In this document: positions 1 to 9,415 of the stretch, piece by piece
Position numbering within the stretch: position 1 is the stretch's first letter
How the letters are laid out: each line of letters begins with the position of its first letter
Origin: Maridesulfovibrio sp.
GTDB taxonomy: Bacteria; Desulfobacterota; Desulfovibrionia; Desulfovibrionales; Desulfovibrionaceae
NCBI RefSeq assembly: GCF_963666665.1
Contig: NZ_OY762999.1
Coordinates: forward strand, 1,493,501-1,557,500
Direction: 5' to 3'
DNA: 64,000 nt
Made by a program: the position numbers and the translations under genes
The notes under the pieces: model-generated
The model's database searches: none
What the model was told of the DNA's origin: nothing
The model's input: the letters and a program-made list of their open reading frames with translations, nothing else

Positions 1-1
1 A

Positions 2-262
2 TTAGAGAAAATACACCTTTACACACTCTATCATTTTGAATCTGAAGAGCGAATAATGGAAGAAGCAGGTGTTCCTAATCTGGATGAACACAAGAAAAAT
101 CATCAGGATTTTGGTGAGAAATTGGAAGAATTCAAATTGAAATGCATTGCAGAAGATGAAGACTTAGCGCAGGAAATGACAGATGCTTTAGAAAATTGGC
201 TTGTTAACCACATTCAGAATACTGATAAACGTGACCTTGAATACGTAAAAAACAATTCTTAG
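2..262 (+). CDS. Hemerythrin-like protein, C-terminal part (5' end outside window)
   Basis: The frame is open from base 2, so the gene begins left of the window; the ATG at 56 is internal. The residues seen match the second half of bacteriohemerythrin: HF..EE..M, then H-x3-H-x2-F (DEHKKNHQDF), then WL..HI..TD near the end. These supply His, Glu and Asp ligands for the di-iron centre that binds O2. The family serves in O2 sensing, storage or delivery, which fits an anaerobe. Any N-terminal fusion (for example a chemoreceptor) cannot be judged. A strong hairpin terminator follows 25 bases after the stop. Confidence 0.8.
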   Translation, partial: LEKIHLYTLYHFESEERIMEEAGVPNLDEHKKNHQDFGEKLEEFKLKCIAEDEDLAQEMTDALENWLVNHIQNTDKRDLEYVKNNS

Positions 263-287
263 CTTTTTTACTCTCCAGAATCAAAAA

Positions 288-330
288 GGCCGGAAGACTT
301 GTAGAATTCAACTACAAATCTTCCGGCTTT
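288..330. terminator. Bidirectional rho-independent terminator
   Basis: Inverted repeat of about 15 bp (GCCGGAAGA-TTGTAG with CTACAA-TCTTCCGGC, one mismatch), followed by TTTT on the plus strand and preceded by AAAAA, so it can work for both the hemerythrin gene and argH, which converge on it. Confidence 0.85.
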
Positions 331-354
331 TAATATTACTACATAAAATACAGC

Positions 355-1737
355 TTATTTCTTAAGCCAAGCCTTAAGCTCAGTAATCTGAGCCTCTACG
401 GATTCCGGTCCGGTACTACCGGGTGATACCCTGCGTCTGACAGCTGCTTCGTAAGAGAGAACTTCAAAAACATCTTCTTCGATTTTATCAGAGAAGGTCT
501 TCAATTCTTCAAGGCTCATATCCTCAAGCCCCCTGCTTTCCGCTTCCGCTTTTGCAACAGCTGAACCGGTAATGTGGTGAGCTTCACGGAAAGGAATGCC
601 CTTACCCACGAGATAATCAGCCAGCTCAGTAGCATTCAGGAAACCTTTTTTGAGGGCTGATTCCATATTTGCGGAGTTAAAGCCCATGGCATCCATCATA
701 TCAGCCATGATAACCACGGAAGCATGCACTGTTTTATCACAATCAAAGAAAGGCTCTTTGTCTTCCTGCATGTCGCGGTTATAAGCCAGCGGCAATCCCT
801 TACAGGTGGTCATCAACGAGAAAAGATCGCCATAAACACGTCCGGTTTTGCCGCGCATGAGTTCACATACGTCAGGGTTTTTCTTCTGGGGCATGATGGA
901 TGATCCGGTGGAAAATTCATCAGGCAGCTTGATAAAACCGAAACAGGGGTTGGCCCAAATGATAAGTTCTTCACAGATACGGCTCAAGTGGGTCATGATC
1001 AGGCTTCCGGTAAACATGGCTTCCATTACGAAGTCACGGTCGGAAACAGCATCGAGGCTGTTGCGGAAGGTATCTTCCATGCCGAGATACTTTGCAGAAG
1101 TCGCAGGCTTGAGCGGATAAGTGGTGCCTGCAAGAGCGGCAGCACCCAGCGGGCATACATTTGCTCTGTTGATGCAATCAACCACCCTGCTGTGGTCGCG
1201 CTTAAACATCCATGCATAGGCCAGCATGTGGTGTGCGAGACTTACAGGCTGTGCGGGCTGAAGGTGTGTGTAACCGGGAAGCAGAACTTCCCTATTTGCA
1301 TCAGCCTTGGCAGTGAAAGATGCGATCAATTTTTCGAGAGCGGTTTTCCATGCTTCCAAAGAACGGAGCACGTGCAGACGGAAATCAGTGGCAACCTGAT
1401 CGTTACGGCTGCGGCCTGTGTGCAGTTTGCCGCCCACAGGTCCGACAATGTCAGTCAGCCTGCTTTCGATATTCATATGGAGATCTTCCATCTCCTTTTT
1501 CCATTCAAATTTGCCGGATTCAATTTCTTCCAGCACCTGATCAAGTCCTTTGACCAGAGTTTCGGCTTCTTCAGCGGTCAACACGCCCTGCTCTGCGAGC
1601 ATCTTGGCGTGGGCCTGAGAGCCGGAAATATCTTCGCGGTACAAATTCTGGTCGTAGCTTACGGATTCAGTGTAATCTTCAACAGACTGCGCGGTCTTGG
1701 CAGCAAATCTGCCGCCCCATAATTTATTATCTGCCAT
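355..1737 (-). CDS. argH: Argininosuccinate lyase
   Basis: 460 residues, the normal length. It splits argininosuccinate into arginine and fumarate, the last step of arginine synthesis, in the cytosol as a homotetramer. The fumarase/aspartase superfamily signature GSSIMPQKKNPD is present at about residues 280-291, with the TGRSRND and HLQPAQP blocks upstream. The start MADNKLWGGRF is typical. It is the last gene of the leftward argF-argG-argH series, but a hairpin with a T-run lies between argG and argH, and no clear Shine-Dalgarno sequence is seen before the ATG. Confidence 0.97.
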   Translation of the reverse strand: MADNKLWGGRFAAKTAQSVEDYTESVSYDQNLYREDISGSQAHAKMLAEQGVLTAEEAETLVKGLDQVLEEIESGKFEWKKEMEDLHMNIESRLTDIVGPVGGKLHTGRSRNDQVATDFRLHVLRSLEAWKTALEKLIASFTAKADANREVLLPGYTHLQPAQPVSLAHHMLAYAWMFKRDHSRVVDCINRANVCPLGAAALAGTTYPLKPATSAKYLGMEDTFRNSLDAVSDRDFVMEAMFTGSLIMTHLSRICEELIIWANPCFGFIKLPDEFSTGSSIMPQKKNPDVCELMRGKTGRVYGDLFSLMTTCKGLPLAYNRDMQEDKEPFFDCDKTVHASVVIMADMMDAMGFNSANMESALKKGFLNATELADYLVGKGIPFREAHHITGSAVAKAEAESRGLEDMSLEELKTFSDKIEEDVFEVLSYEAAVRRRVSPGSTGPESVEAQITELKAWLKK

Positions 1738-1783
1738 GGTAAAATAGATGCGCTACGCGCTTTTGATCTGGGATTTAGAAAAA

Positions 1784-1812
1784 ATCCCGGACGAACTCGC
1801 GTCCGTCCGGGC
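1784..1812 (-). terminator. Hairpin with T-run between argG and argH
   Basis: 8-bp stem CCCGGACG/CGTCCGGG (1786-1793 with 1804-1811). Read on the minus strand it is followed by ATTTTTT. This looks like an intrinsic terminator after argG that argH transcription must read through or bypass with its own promoter. Confidence 0.6.
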
Positions 1813-1826
1813 AATTAGAGACATTA

Positions 1827-3062
1827 CTAATCTACGTCAGCGACGTCAGATTCTTTGATCCACTCGGAGCCGGAAGAAGTTTTGCCTTTGAGACGCAGAC
1901 CTACCAGCTTGATAAAGCCTTCAGCGTCTTTCTGGTTGTATACTTCGTCTTCTTCGAAGGTAGCGAGATCTTCACGGTACAAAGAGTAAGGAGACTTACG
2001 GCCTTCGGGAATTGCATTACCCTTGTAGAGCTTCAGTCTTACAGTACCGGTTACGGTCTTCTGGGTTTCATCAATCATGGCCTGCAACGCGATACGCTCA
2101 GGAGCAAACCAGAAACCGTTGTAGATCATCTCAGCATATTTGGGGATCAAGCTGTCACGCAGGTGCATGACTTCGCGGTCCATGCAAAGACCTTCAAGGT
2201 CGCGGTGCGCGATATGCATGATGGTTCCACCGGGGGTTTCGTACACGCCACGGGACTTCATGCCCACGAAACGGTTCTCAACCATATCCACACGACCGAT
2301 ACCGTGCTTGCCGCCCAGCTCGTTGAGTTTTTCAATAAGAGCTGCCGGAGAATACTTGGTACCGTTGATTGCTACAGGATCACCCTTTTCGAAATCAATG
2401 GTGATGATTTCAGCTTCATCCGGTGCTTTCTCAATGGGACGGCAGTAACGGTAAGATTCCGGAGACGGAGCATTCCAAGGATCTTCAAGCTCAGCACCTT
2501 CAAAGCTGACATGGAGCATATTGGCATCCATGGACCAAGGCTTTTTACGGGTGTTGGGAATCTCGATATCATTCTCTTCTGCAAATTTCATGAGATCGGT
2601 ACGGGACTTGAGATCCCATTCACGCCAAGGAGCGATGTGCTTGAGCTTGGGGTTCATGCCCATTCCGCCCAGTTCGAAACGAACCTGGTCGTTACCTTTA
2701 CCGGTTGCACCGTGGGCCAGAGCCTGTGCTCCTTCCATTTCCGCAATCTCAACCATTCTCTTGGCAATCAGCGGACGTGCAATGGAAGTTCCGAGCAGGT
2801 AGCGACCTTCATAGATGGCACCGGCACGGAAAGCGGGAAAAATGAAATCACGTGCGAATTCTTCACGCAGGTCTTCTACGAAAGCCTTGGTTGCTCCGGT
2901 CCTGAGAGCTTTTTCCTCAATACCGTCAAGCTCCTCACCCTGACCGAGGTCGGCAGTAAGGGTAATAACTTCGCAGTCGTACTCCTGCTTGATCCATTTC
3001 AGGATGATGGAGGTATCCAGACCTCCAGAATATGCCAATACTACTTTTTCAATTTTACTCAT
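1827..3062 (-). CDS. argG: Argininosuccinate synthase
   Basis: 411 residues, usual for the family. It joins citrulline and aspartate with ATP to form argininosuccinate. The N-terminal ATP pyrophosphatase P-loop AYSGGLDTS is at residues 9-17, and the conserved GKGNDQVRFE block lies near residue 125. The ATG follows AAGGAT by seven bases. The gene lies 29 bases downstream of argF on the same strand, so argF and argG are probably co-transcribed. Confidence 0.97.
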   Translation of the reverse strand: MSKIEKVVLAYSGGLDTSIILKWIKQEYDCEVITLTADLGQGEELDGIEEKALRTGATKAFVEDLREEFARDFIFPAFRAGAIYEGRYLLGTSIARPLIAKRMVEIAEMEGAQALAHGATGKGNDQVRFELGGMGMNPKLKHIAPWREWDLKSRTDLMKFAEENDIEIPNTRKKPWSMDANMLHVSFEGAELEDPWNAPSPESYRYCRPIEKAPDEAEIITIDFEKGDPVAINGTKYSPAALIEKLNELGGKHGIGRVDMVENRFVGMKSRGVYETPGGTIMHIAHRDLEGLCMDREVMHLRDSLIPKYAEMIYNGFWFAPERIALQAMIDETQKTVTGTVRLKLYKGNAIPEGRKSPYSLYREDLATFEEDEVYNQKDAEGFIKLVGLRLKGKTSSGSEWIKESDVADVD

Positions 3063-3091
3063 TTTATAAATCCTTAAAAATATAATTATTC

Positions 3092-4069
3092 TTACTCAAT
3101 AGTATGCATGTGCGGAACAGCCTGCACAGGGCCGAGCAGTTTTTCAACAGCATCATAATCAACTTCGATACCGTTAACTGCCCATTCGAGGATAGCTTTC
3201 TGCATATGCAGTCTGTTTTCAGCCTGATCAAAAATGATTGATCTGGGGCCGTCGAGAACTTCAGCTGTAACTTCCTCTCCGCGGTGTGCGGGCAGGCAAT
3301 GCATTACTTTACAATCAGGATCTGCATGCTTGAGCAGCTCATCATTTACCTGATAAGCGGCAAAAGCGAGTTCACGCTTTTTCTGCTCTTCTTCCTGCCC
3401 CATGGAGGCAAAAACATCGGTATTGACGTAGTGTGCGCCTTTAACCGCTTCAACCGGATCATAGCTCAGGTTGATCTTTGCACCCATGGACAATGCACGG
3501 GAAAGAATGTCGTGGTCAGGCTCATATCCCTTGGGGAATGCCAGAGTCAGGTAGAAAGGAAAGTAAATGGCCGCATTAATCCATGAATGAGCCATGTTGT
3601 TTCCGTCACCGACCCATGCCACGTGGACTTTCGAAAGATCGGGAGTTCTTTCGTAGATAGTCAGCATATCGCTCAACACCTGACAAGGATGATATCTGTC
3701 AGTCAGGGCATTGATGACCGGAACAGAACCGTGCTCAGCAAGGGTACGAACCTTGTCCTGACCGAAAGTACGGACAACAAGCGCATCCGCATAGCGGGAA
3801 AGAACCTGTGCGGTATCTTCCAGCGGTTCACTTCTGCCGAGCTGGGATTCAGCAGGGGTCATAAAAATAGAATGGCCGCCGAGCTGTTCGATAGCAACGT
3901 CAAAGGAAACGCGTGTACGGGTAGAAGCTTTTTCAAAAATCATGATAACGGTTTTCCCTTCAAGGGCGTTATTCCTGATTTTATTATCTTTCAGCTCTTT
4001 TGCGCGAAGCAGGAGCTGGCCGAGTTCTGAACGGGGAACATCATTGATTTTGAGAAGATGTCTGATCAT
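3092..4069 (-). CDS. argF: Ornithine carbamoyltransferase
   Basis: 325 residues from the start chosen here. It makes citrulline from ornithine and carbamoyl phosphate. Seen: the carbamoyl-phosphate loop EKASTRTRVSFD (about 45-56), HPCQ (about 130) and the ornithine-site MHCLPAHRG near residue 255. The ATG at 4069 has GGAG seven bases upstream and gives the standard N-terminus MIRHLLKI; an upstream in-frame start at 4111 would add 14 atypical residues. First gene of the argFGH group. Confidence 0.96.
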   Translation of the reverse strand: MIRHLLKINDVPRSELGQLLLRAKELKDNKIRNNALEGKTVIMIFEKASTRTRVSFDVAIEQLGGHSIFMTPAESQLGRSEPLEDTAQVLSRYADALVVRTFGQDKVRTLAEHGSVPVINALTDRYHPCQVLSDMLTIYERTPDLSKVHVAWVGDGNNMAHSWINAAIYFPFYLTLAFPKGYEPDHDILSRALSMGAKINLSYDPVEAVKGAHYVNTDVFASMGQEEEQKKRELAFAAYQVNDELLKHADPDCKVMHCLPAHRGEEVTAEVLDGPRSIIFDQAENRLHMQKAILEWAVNGIEVDYDAVEKLLGPVQAVPHMHTIE

Positions 4070-4150
4070 CGTAAAACTCCAGATATATTTGAGGTGAGCC
4101 TTAACTGACAATGAAAAATTGCAATCGGGAATTATTGCCTATAAGACCCG

Positions 4151-4180
4151 CCATTGTAAACCATAAAAACATGGCAATGG
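4151..4180. other. Hairpin between ybeY and argF
   Basis: Nested inverted repeat, CCATTG/CAATGG outside and CCAT/ATGG inside, in the 206-base gap between the ybeY stop and the argF start. No T-run follows on the minus strand, so it may be a weak terminator or a leader structure for argF. Nothing else is evident in the gap. Confidence 0.3.
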
Positions 4181-4275
4181 TCTAAGAATGAGTACAAAAA
4201 CGGGGTTTGCTCATGCGCAGCATATGGACGATCCCGGACGGGACCATGCTGCAAAGGAACGGGTTGGCTTTCAAA

Positions 4276-4731
4276 CTATTGCCAACCCAAGATTCGCTGT
4301 CGAACCTCAGGAGATACGGAGTCAACAGCAGTGTCAGTAAGGGCATACATTTCAAGACCGTGATCATACCCGGCAAGGTGCAGAAGCGCATGCGCAAGCA
4401 ACCTTACAGTATGCTCTTCCGGCTGCTGGCCGTAGAGACGGGTTTCACGGGCAAGTGTATCCACAGACAAAACTATCTCTCCTAAAAAACTGTTCTTTTC
4501 CAGATCAGGTGTCTCGGAAAAGGGGAAACTGAGCACATTGGTCGGCCCTACGCATCCCAAAAATTCTTCGTTAACTTCTGCAATAGCAGCATCATTGACT
4601 ATTTTCAGATCAAAGTCAAAACCTTCCAACCCAAGAACATTAAGCAACAGGTCCGCCATGCGCAGCAATTCCCTTTTTGCAAGGGGAAAATTTGCATCAG
4701 GCAAACACTCCATACTCAAGTTCACACCCAT
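4276..4731 (-). CDS. ybeY: Endoribonuclease YbeY, 16S rRNA 3'-end maturation
   Basis: 151 residues, normal size. The zinc site HALLHLAGYDH near residues 114-124 matches the family motif H(G)xLHLxGYDH; the three histidines bind the metal. YbeY acts in 16S rRNA 3'-end processing and ribosome quality control. The start codon shares one base with the stop of the preceding PhoH gene (TAATG), so translation is likely coupled. The phoH-ybeY pairing is widespread. Confidence 0.93.
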   Translation of the reverse strand: MGVNLSMECLPDANFPLAKRELLRMADLLLNVLGLEGFDFDLKIVNDAAIAEVNEEFLGCVGPTNVLSFPFSETPDLEKNSFLGEIVLSVDTLARETRLYGQQPEEHTVRLLAHALLHLAGYDHGLEMYALTDTAVDSVSPEVRQRILGWQ

Positions 4732-5711
4732 TACTTACCACCCCTGCACTCGTAGGAATCGTAAGCTTTAACAATCCGGGCCACCAGCGGATGGCGGATA
4801 ACATCGGAATCCTCAAACTTAATGAAGCTGATTCCGCGTACATCGTGAAGGATATTAATGGCATCCACCAGTCCCGAAGGTTCACGGTTGGGCAGGTCAA
4901 TCTGGGTGATATCCCCGGTAACAACTGCTTTGGAACCAAATCCCAGACGAGTGATGAACATCTTCATCTGCTCGGGAGTAGTATTCTGGGCTTCATCAAG
5001 AATGACAAAGGCATTGGAAAGGGTCCGCCCGCGCATAAAGGCCAACGGTGCGATTTCAATGACATTTTCTTCAATCATATCCTGCACCTTAGCCACATCG
5101 AGCATATCATACAGGGCGTCATAAAGAGGACGCATATAAGGATTGACCTTATCCACGAGGTCGCCGGGCAGGAAGCCCAGTTTTTCCCCGGCTTCTACAG
5201 CAGGACGGGTAAGGATGATCCTTTTTACCTCTTTGCGCTGCAAGGCATAAACGGCCATGGCTACGGCAAGATAGGTTTTACCTGTTCCTGCAGGACCGAC
5301 AGAGAAAACCATATCATTTTCGCGGATGGCAGAAAAATAAGCACGCTGGGTCAGGGTTCTTGGAGTGAGCGTCTTTCTGGGTGAAACCGCAAAAAGCTCG
5401 TCACGAAAAATTTTGATCAGATCGGCCTTCGGATCACGGCAGAGAATACGGTAAGCGGCTTCCACATCCTGCGGAAAGACCTCCTTACCAGATTTAAGCA
5501 ACTTATACAGCTGGGTAAATGACTTTGCCACCGGGTCGATAAGTTCTTCATTTTCAGAAATAAGCTGCAGGGAATTCCCCCTGCTCTCTATCCTGACACC
5601 GGACTGGCGTGCGATTAGATCAAGATTTGAATTCTGAGCACCGAACAGCACGCTGGCCAGTCCTACATCATCAAATTCAAGTTTAACCCTAAATGTTTGT
5701 TTATCTGCCAT
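4731..5711 (-). CDS. ybeZ: PhoH-family ATPase (YbeZ type)
   Basis: 326 residues. Walker A GPAGTGKTYLA lies near residue 130, Walker B FVILDEAQN near 225, with the family block TRPAVEAGEKLGFLPGD between them. An N-terminal KH-like segment is typical. The family is an RNA-associated P-loop ATPase that works with YbeY. The gene is followed directly by ybeY with a one-base overlap. Confidence 0.92.
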   Translation of the reverse strand: MADKQTFRVKLEFDDVGLASVLFGAQNSNLDLIARQSGVRIESRGNSLQLISENEELIDPVAKSFTQLYKLLKSGKEVFPQDVEAAYRILCRDPKADLIKIFRDELFAVSPRKTLTPRTLTQRAYFSAIRENDMVFSVGPAGTGKTYLAVAMAVYALQRKEVKRIILTRPAVEAGEKLGFLPGDLVDKVNPYMRPLYDALYDMLDVAKVQDMIEENVIEIAPLAFMRGRTLSNAFVILDEAQNTTPEQMKMFITRLGFGSKAVVTGDITQIDLPNREPSGLVDAINILHDVRGISFIKFEDSDVIRHPLVARIVKAYDSYECRGGK

Positions 5712-5792
5712 TAATTATTTCCCGTTCTTTTTTTGAAAGATGGAATACGGCAGGACGGGCTAAGATGCAACAGATTAAAAACAAGTTTAAAA

Positions 5793-6161
5793 TTATGATC
5801 CAAGCAGGTCATCTATAGCGGCCAAAATAGCAGTAGCATTAAAAGGTTTAGTGAAAGTGTATTTCACCCCAAACATTTTAATCCAATCAAGCGAATCATA
5901 ATTTGCTGAAGAACTTCCTCCGGATACTGCGATAATTTTTATATCCGGGTTTTCCTTCATCAATTCCCTGACAGTCTGTACGCCTTCTTTTTCCGGCATA
6001 AAAATATCTGTGATAACCAAATCGATCAGATTACGGTCGTCCCCCTTTACAGCCTTGACTCCATCTTCGGCTTCCGTAACAAGGTGCCCTTCTTTCTCAA
6101 GCATTGCTTTAAGAACCTGACGTGAAATTGGATCATCATCTACGACGAGAATCCGGGGCAT
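5793..6161 (-). CDS. Single-domain response regulator (CheY-like receiver)
   Basis: 122 residues comprising one receiver domain and no output domain. Acidic pocket VDDDP at 7-11, phospho-acceptor Asp in LVITDIFMP near residue 54, Ser in AVSGG near 82, and Lys in FTKPF near 104. AAGGAG lies eight bases before the ATG. It probably relays phosphate to, or binds, a separate partner; no kinase gene is adjacent, so the pathway cannot be inferred. Confidence 0.9.
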   Translation of the reverse strand: MPRILVVDDDPISRQVLKAMLEKEGHLVTEAEDGVKAVKGDDRNLIDLVITDIFMPEKEGVQTVRELMKENPDIKIIAVSGGSSSANYDSLDWIKMFGVKYTFTKPFNATAILAAIDDLLGS

Positions 6162-6295
6162 AAAAAAATCTCCTTAACTTCCCAAAATAATTACTCAGAT
6201 CAAAAACAGATAATTGTTGCAGGCATCACTCCACAACTATCATGCTAGGAATTAACTTCTAAAAAAATTATTTTCAAGACTTTAAAGAAAAAATC

Positions 6296-7462
6296 TTAGT
6301 AGCGAGACTTGCGGCTGCCTTTGAAAATTTCAAATTCAAGCAGACGACACTCAATCTTGGCATTATAAAAAATCAATCTTTGCGAAGCCTTAAGACCGAT
6401 AAACTTAGCAAGTTCAAGATTTCCGGTAAAAATATAACCCTTGTATCCCTGACACTTGTTCTTCAGGAAATCACCGATGGCAGTATAAATTTTTTCAAGC
6501 TTGGTTTTGCTTCCAAGACGTTCCCCGTATTCAGGGTTCATTATGACTATACCCTCACCATCAGGAACCTCTGTCTCTCGGAAATCACAAACATCAAATT
6601 CAATATGATGCTCAACCCCGGCAGCGCGGGCATTTTTTCTTGCCGCCTCAACGACTTCAGGGTCTATGTCGGTAGCAATGATTCTACCGTCTATGGAGTC
6701 ACGTTCCCTGTCTTCCGCATCAATACAGAGATTATCCCAGTACTCAGGATTATATCCGGGTATTTTCATGAAAGCATAATTATCGCGCATCAGACCGGGA
6801 GCACCGTTCAAAGCAACAAGCGCGGCTTCAATTGCAAGGGTTCCACTACCGCACATGGGAGAAACAAAATTTCCACGGCCATACCATTTGGCTGCACGGA
6901 TCAGGGTTGCTGCCAAAGTCTCCTGCAAAGGAGCCTTAGCCGGGAATTTACGATAACCGCGACGGGAAAGAGGCACACCGGAGGTATCAAGATAAACGGT
7001 ACACTCATCGTCTTTCCAATGCAGGAAAACAACAATACCGGACATCTCAGGACCGGAAGAAGGACGTCGCCCTGTCTTTTCGCGAATGCGGTCAACGATG
7101 GCATCCTTGACCTTCACGTTGGCAAAGCGAGAATCATTAACAGTCTCGGTGCGGACAGATGAGGTTACTGTCAGGTAGCCGTCCGGGGTAAGAATTTTTT
7201 CCCAGACCATATCTTTAACCTGATTGTACATCTGATCAGGATTATCGGCTTTGAAACGCTTAAGCTGGTACATAACCCGATGCCCGCAACGCACCCAGAG
7301 GTTAAGGCGCATGCAGTCATTCAAGGATGCTTTGGTTTCCACCCCCGCAGGAAGTTCGGCCCGGACCTTATAGCCCAGCCTGCCCATCTCTTCCGCAAGA
7401 TAAGGGCTGAAATTCTTGGGACATGTTACCAACACAATACTTTTACGTTCAAAATCCAACAT
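6296..7462 (-). CDS. THUMP-domain class I rRNA methyltransferase (RlmL/YcbY N-half type)
   Basis: 388 residues from the start chosen (GGAGAGG six bases before the ATG at 7462; the longer reading from 7516 adds 18 atypical residues). An N-terminal THUMP/ferredoxin-like RNA-binding part (about 1-160) is followed by a Rossmann methyltransferase with FVSPMCGSGTLAIEAAL (SAM loop) and motif IV NPEYGERLG. The RlmL N-terminal family makes m2G2445 in 23S rRNA. Motif IV has Glu where the family usually has NPPYG, so target-base specificity is not certain. Confidence 0.85.
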   Translation of the reverse strand: MLDFERKSIVLVTCPKNFSPYLAEEMGRLGYKVRAELPAGVETKASLNDCMRLNLWVRCGHRVMYQLKRFKADNPDQMYNQVKDMVWEKILTPDGYLTVTSSVRTETVNDSRFANVKVKDAIVDRIREKTGRRPSSGPEMSGIVVFLHWKDDECTVYLDTSGVPLSRRGYRKFPAKAPLQETLAATLIRAAKWYGRGNFVSPMCGSGTLAIEAALVALNGAPGLMRDNYAFMKIPGYNPEYWDNLCIDAEDRERDSIDGRIIATDIDPEVVEAARKNARAAGVEHHIEFDVCDFRETEVPDGEGIVIMNPEYGERLGSKTKLEKIYTAIGDFLKNKCQGYKGYIFTGNLELAKFIGLKASQRLIFYNAKIECRLLEFEIFKGSRKSRY

Positions 7463-7550
7463 TTTAACCTCTCCGGACAAATATCTGCCCAAAATATATT
7501 CTATGCAGCCAAACAAAACTCAGACTACACTCTTTGATTCAATAAAAAAA

Positions 7551-7577
7551 GGCCCTGCCCTAGAGCGGGCAGAGCCT
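7551..7577 (-). terminator. Terminator of putP
   Basis: Stem GGC-CTGCCC / GGGCAG-GCC with a TAGAGC loop, followed on the minus strand by TTTTTTT. It lies 32 bases after the putP stop. Confidence 0.8.
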
Positions 7578-7608
7578 TATAAACATAACTAAGCTAAACA
7601 ACAAGCTC

Positions 7609-9081
7609 TTATTTTTTAAGAGCCTCCTCCATTTCATCAAAACAAGCCAGAATCTCTTCGTCCTTCTGCGGGGCAAACATGTTCACTGCCATGATGGTCA
7701 GGAAGTTCGCTACGAATCCGGGAACAATTTCATACATTGTGGCACCAAGACCGGAATCCTTCCAGAAAACCAGCACAAGAGTACCGACAATCATACCGGA
7801 AAGTGCGGAAATCCAAGTTGTTTTCCTGCTGAACAGGGAAAACAGAACAACAGGACCGAAAGCAGCACCGAATCCACCCCAAGCGTAAGAAACGAGTCCG
7901 AGAACAGTGTTACCCGGAGTCAGAGCCATACTCATGGCGATGATGGAAATTCCCAGAACACAAAGACGTCCTACGAGCATAAGCTCTTTTTCAGAAGCAT
8001 CACGGCGCAGAATCTTCTTGTAAAAATCTTCGGTCAACGCGGAAGAGGAAACAAGCAGCTGGGAATCGATAGTGGACATAATCGCGGACAAAATCGCAGC
8101 CAGCAGCACACCGCCCACCCAAGGATTGAAGAGCTTGGAAATCATGTAAATAAAAACTTTCTCCTGCTCACCGCCATGGAGACCGTCGAACATGGGGATA
8201 GCAACCATACCGACAACAACCGCTCCGGCAAGGGAGATCACAACCCAGATAAGAGCAACAGCTGTGGCTTTGGGCAGTTCTTTGATGGAGCTGATACCCA
8301 TAAAACGGGTCAGAATGTGCGGTTGACCGAAGTAACCAAGTCCCCAAGCCATGGTGGAAATTACTGCCATGACAGAAATAGGTACTCCTGCACCATTATG
8401 GAAGAGGCTGGTTGAAATATTCCTGGCTACCATTTCAGCTTCAACAGCAGAAATACCGCCGTTATCAATTGTGCCAAGAACCGGAACAAGCACAATAGCG
8501 AAGAACATCAGGCCGCCCTGAAAAAAGTCAGTCCAGCATACAGCCATGAATCCACCCAGAAAAGTGTAGGAAACAATTACGACCGCCCCGGTGATAACAG
8601 CTACGGAGTAATCAATATTGAACATGGACTCGAAGAGCTTGCCAGCAGCAACCAGACCGGATGAAGAATAAATGGTAAAGAAAATCAGAATAATAACCGC
8701 AGAACCGACCCGCAGCAGGCTGGTTGGATCATTAAAACGTTTTTCAAAAAAGGATGAGATTGTGAGGGTATCAGTAATCTGGGTGTATACACGCAAACGT
8801 GCGGACACAAAAATCCAGTTCAGGGCAGTACCCACGAACAAGCCGATAGCAATCCAAGCCTCAGTCATTCCGCCGAGATAAACCGCGCCGGGAAGCCCCA
8901 TGAGCAGCCAGCCGGACATATCACTGGCCTGTGCAGACAGAGCGGTAACCCACCCGCCGAGTCCACGGCCGCCTAAGATGTAGCCTTCAATGTCAGATGT
9001 GCGTTTGTAAAAGTACCACCCCACCGCCAGCAGGAAAACCAGATAAACACCAAAAGTAAGCAAAGTCTCAGTCTGAATCAC
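7609..9081 (-). CDS. putP: Sodium/proline symporter
   Basis: 490 residues with about 13 hydrophobic segments, a sodium:solute symporter (SSS) family member in the inner membrane. The closest match I recognise is PutP: ILGGRGLGGWVTALSAQASDMSGWLLMGLPGA near the N-terminus holds the Na+/proline site residues, and GYFGQPHILTRFM is in the middle. I place the start at GTG 9081, which has AAAGGA six bases upstream and removes a 13-residue non-family extension. It imports proline as osmoprotectant or nutrient, sensible for a marine cell. Substrate by family resemblance only. Confidence 0.88.
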   Translation of the reverse strand: MIQTETLLTFGVYLVFLLAVGWYFYKRTSDIEGYILGGRGLGGWVTALSAQASDMSGWLLMGLPGAVYLGGMTEAWIAIGLFVGTALNWIFVSARLRVYTQITDTLTISSFFEKRFNDPTSLLRVGSAVIILIFFTIYSSSGLVAAGKLFESMFNIDYSVAVITGAVVIVSYTFLGGFMAVCWTDFFQGGLMFFAIVLVPVLGTIDNGGISAVEAEMVARNISTSLFHNGAGVPISVMAVISTMAWGLGYFGQPHILTRFMGISSIKELPKATAVALIWVVISLAGAVVVGMVAIPMFDGLHGGEQEKVFIYMISKLFNPWVGGVLLAAILSAIMSTIDSQLLVSSSALTEDFYKKILRRDASEKELMLVGRLCVLGISIIAMSMALTPGNTVLGLVSYAWGGFGAAFGPVVLFSLFSRKTTWISALSGMIVGTLVLVFWKDSGLGATMYEIVPGFVANFLTIMAVNMFAPQKDEEILACFDEMEEALKK

Positions 9082-9415
9082 AATAAATCCTTTTTGAACA
9101 AGTAAAGAAAACAAAAACAACCTTAAACGTAAAAAGGGGCCACTATTTAACCATCCTGACCATTGTGTACAAGATATTTTTTTTCAGCGTCGATTGTACG
9201 GCCATATCTACAATACGGATTAAAATATTCAGTTTTTCATTCAAAAAGTTCATTATTTTCATTTGAAGATACTTACAGACGAAGAGAGACACTCAAAAAC
9301 AGTCACTCTTAAAGATTCATTATCCACAATTCTCAATACGCCCAACTCAACTTGACAGTTTTTCCCACTTCACAGAAAAATAAACACGTAAACACAGAAC
9401 AAAACGAGGTTAACC
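9082..9415. promoter_or_regulatory. Divergent intergenic region of putP and a small membrane gene
   Basis: AT-rich, no open frame. TTGACA at 9352-9357 is a good -35 box pointing right, but the -10 position after 17 bases reads GAAAAA, so the promoter is weak or activator-dependent. GAGGT at 9406-9410 precedes a TTG start at 9416. I see no riboswitch or long repeat. Confidence 0.35.

Noticed and set aside
988..1722. Long rightward frame opposite argH
   Set aside because: It is the antisense shadow of argH; no ribosome site and no protein-like pattern.
2163..3077. Long rightward frame opposite argG
   Set aside because: Mirror of argG codon bias, no own context or motifs.
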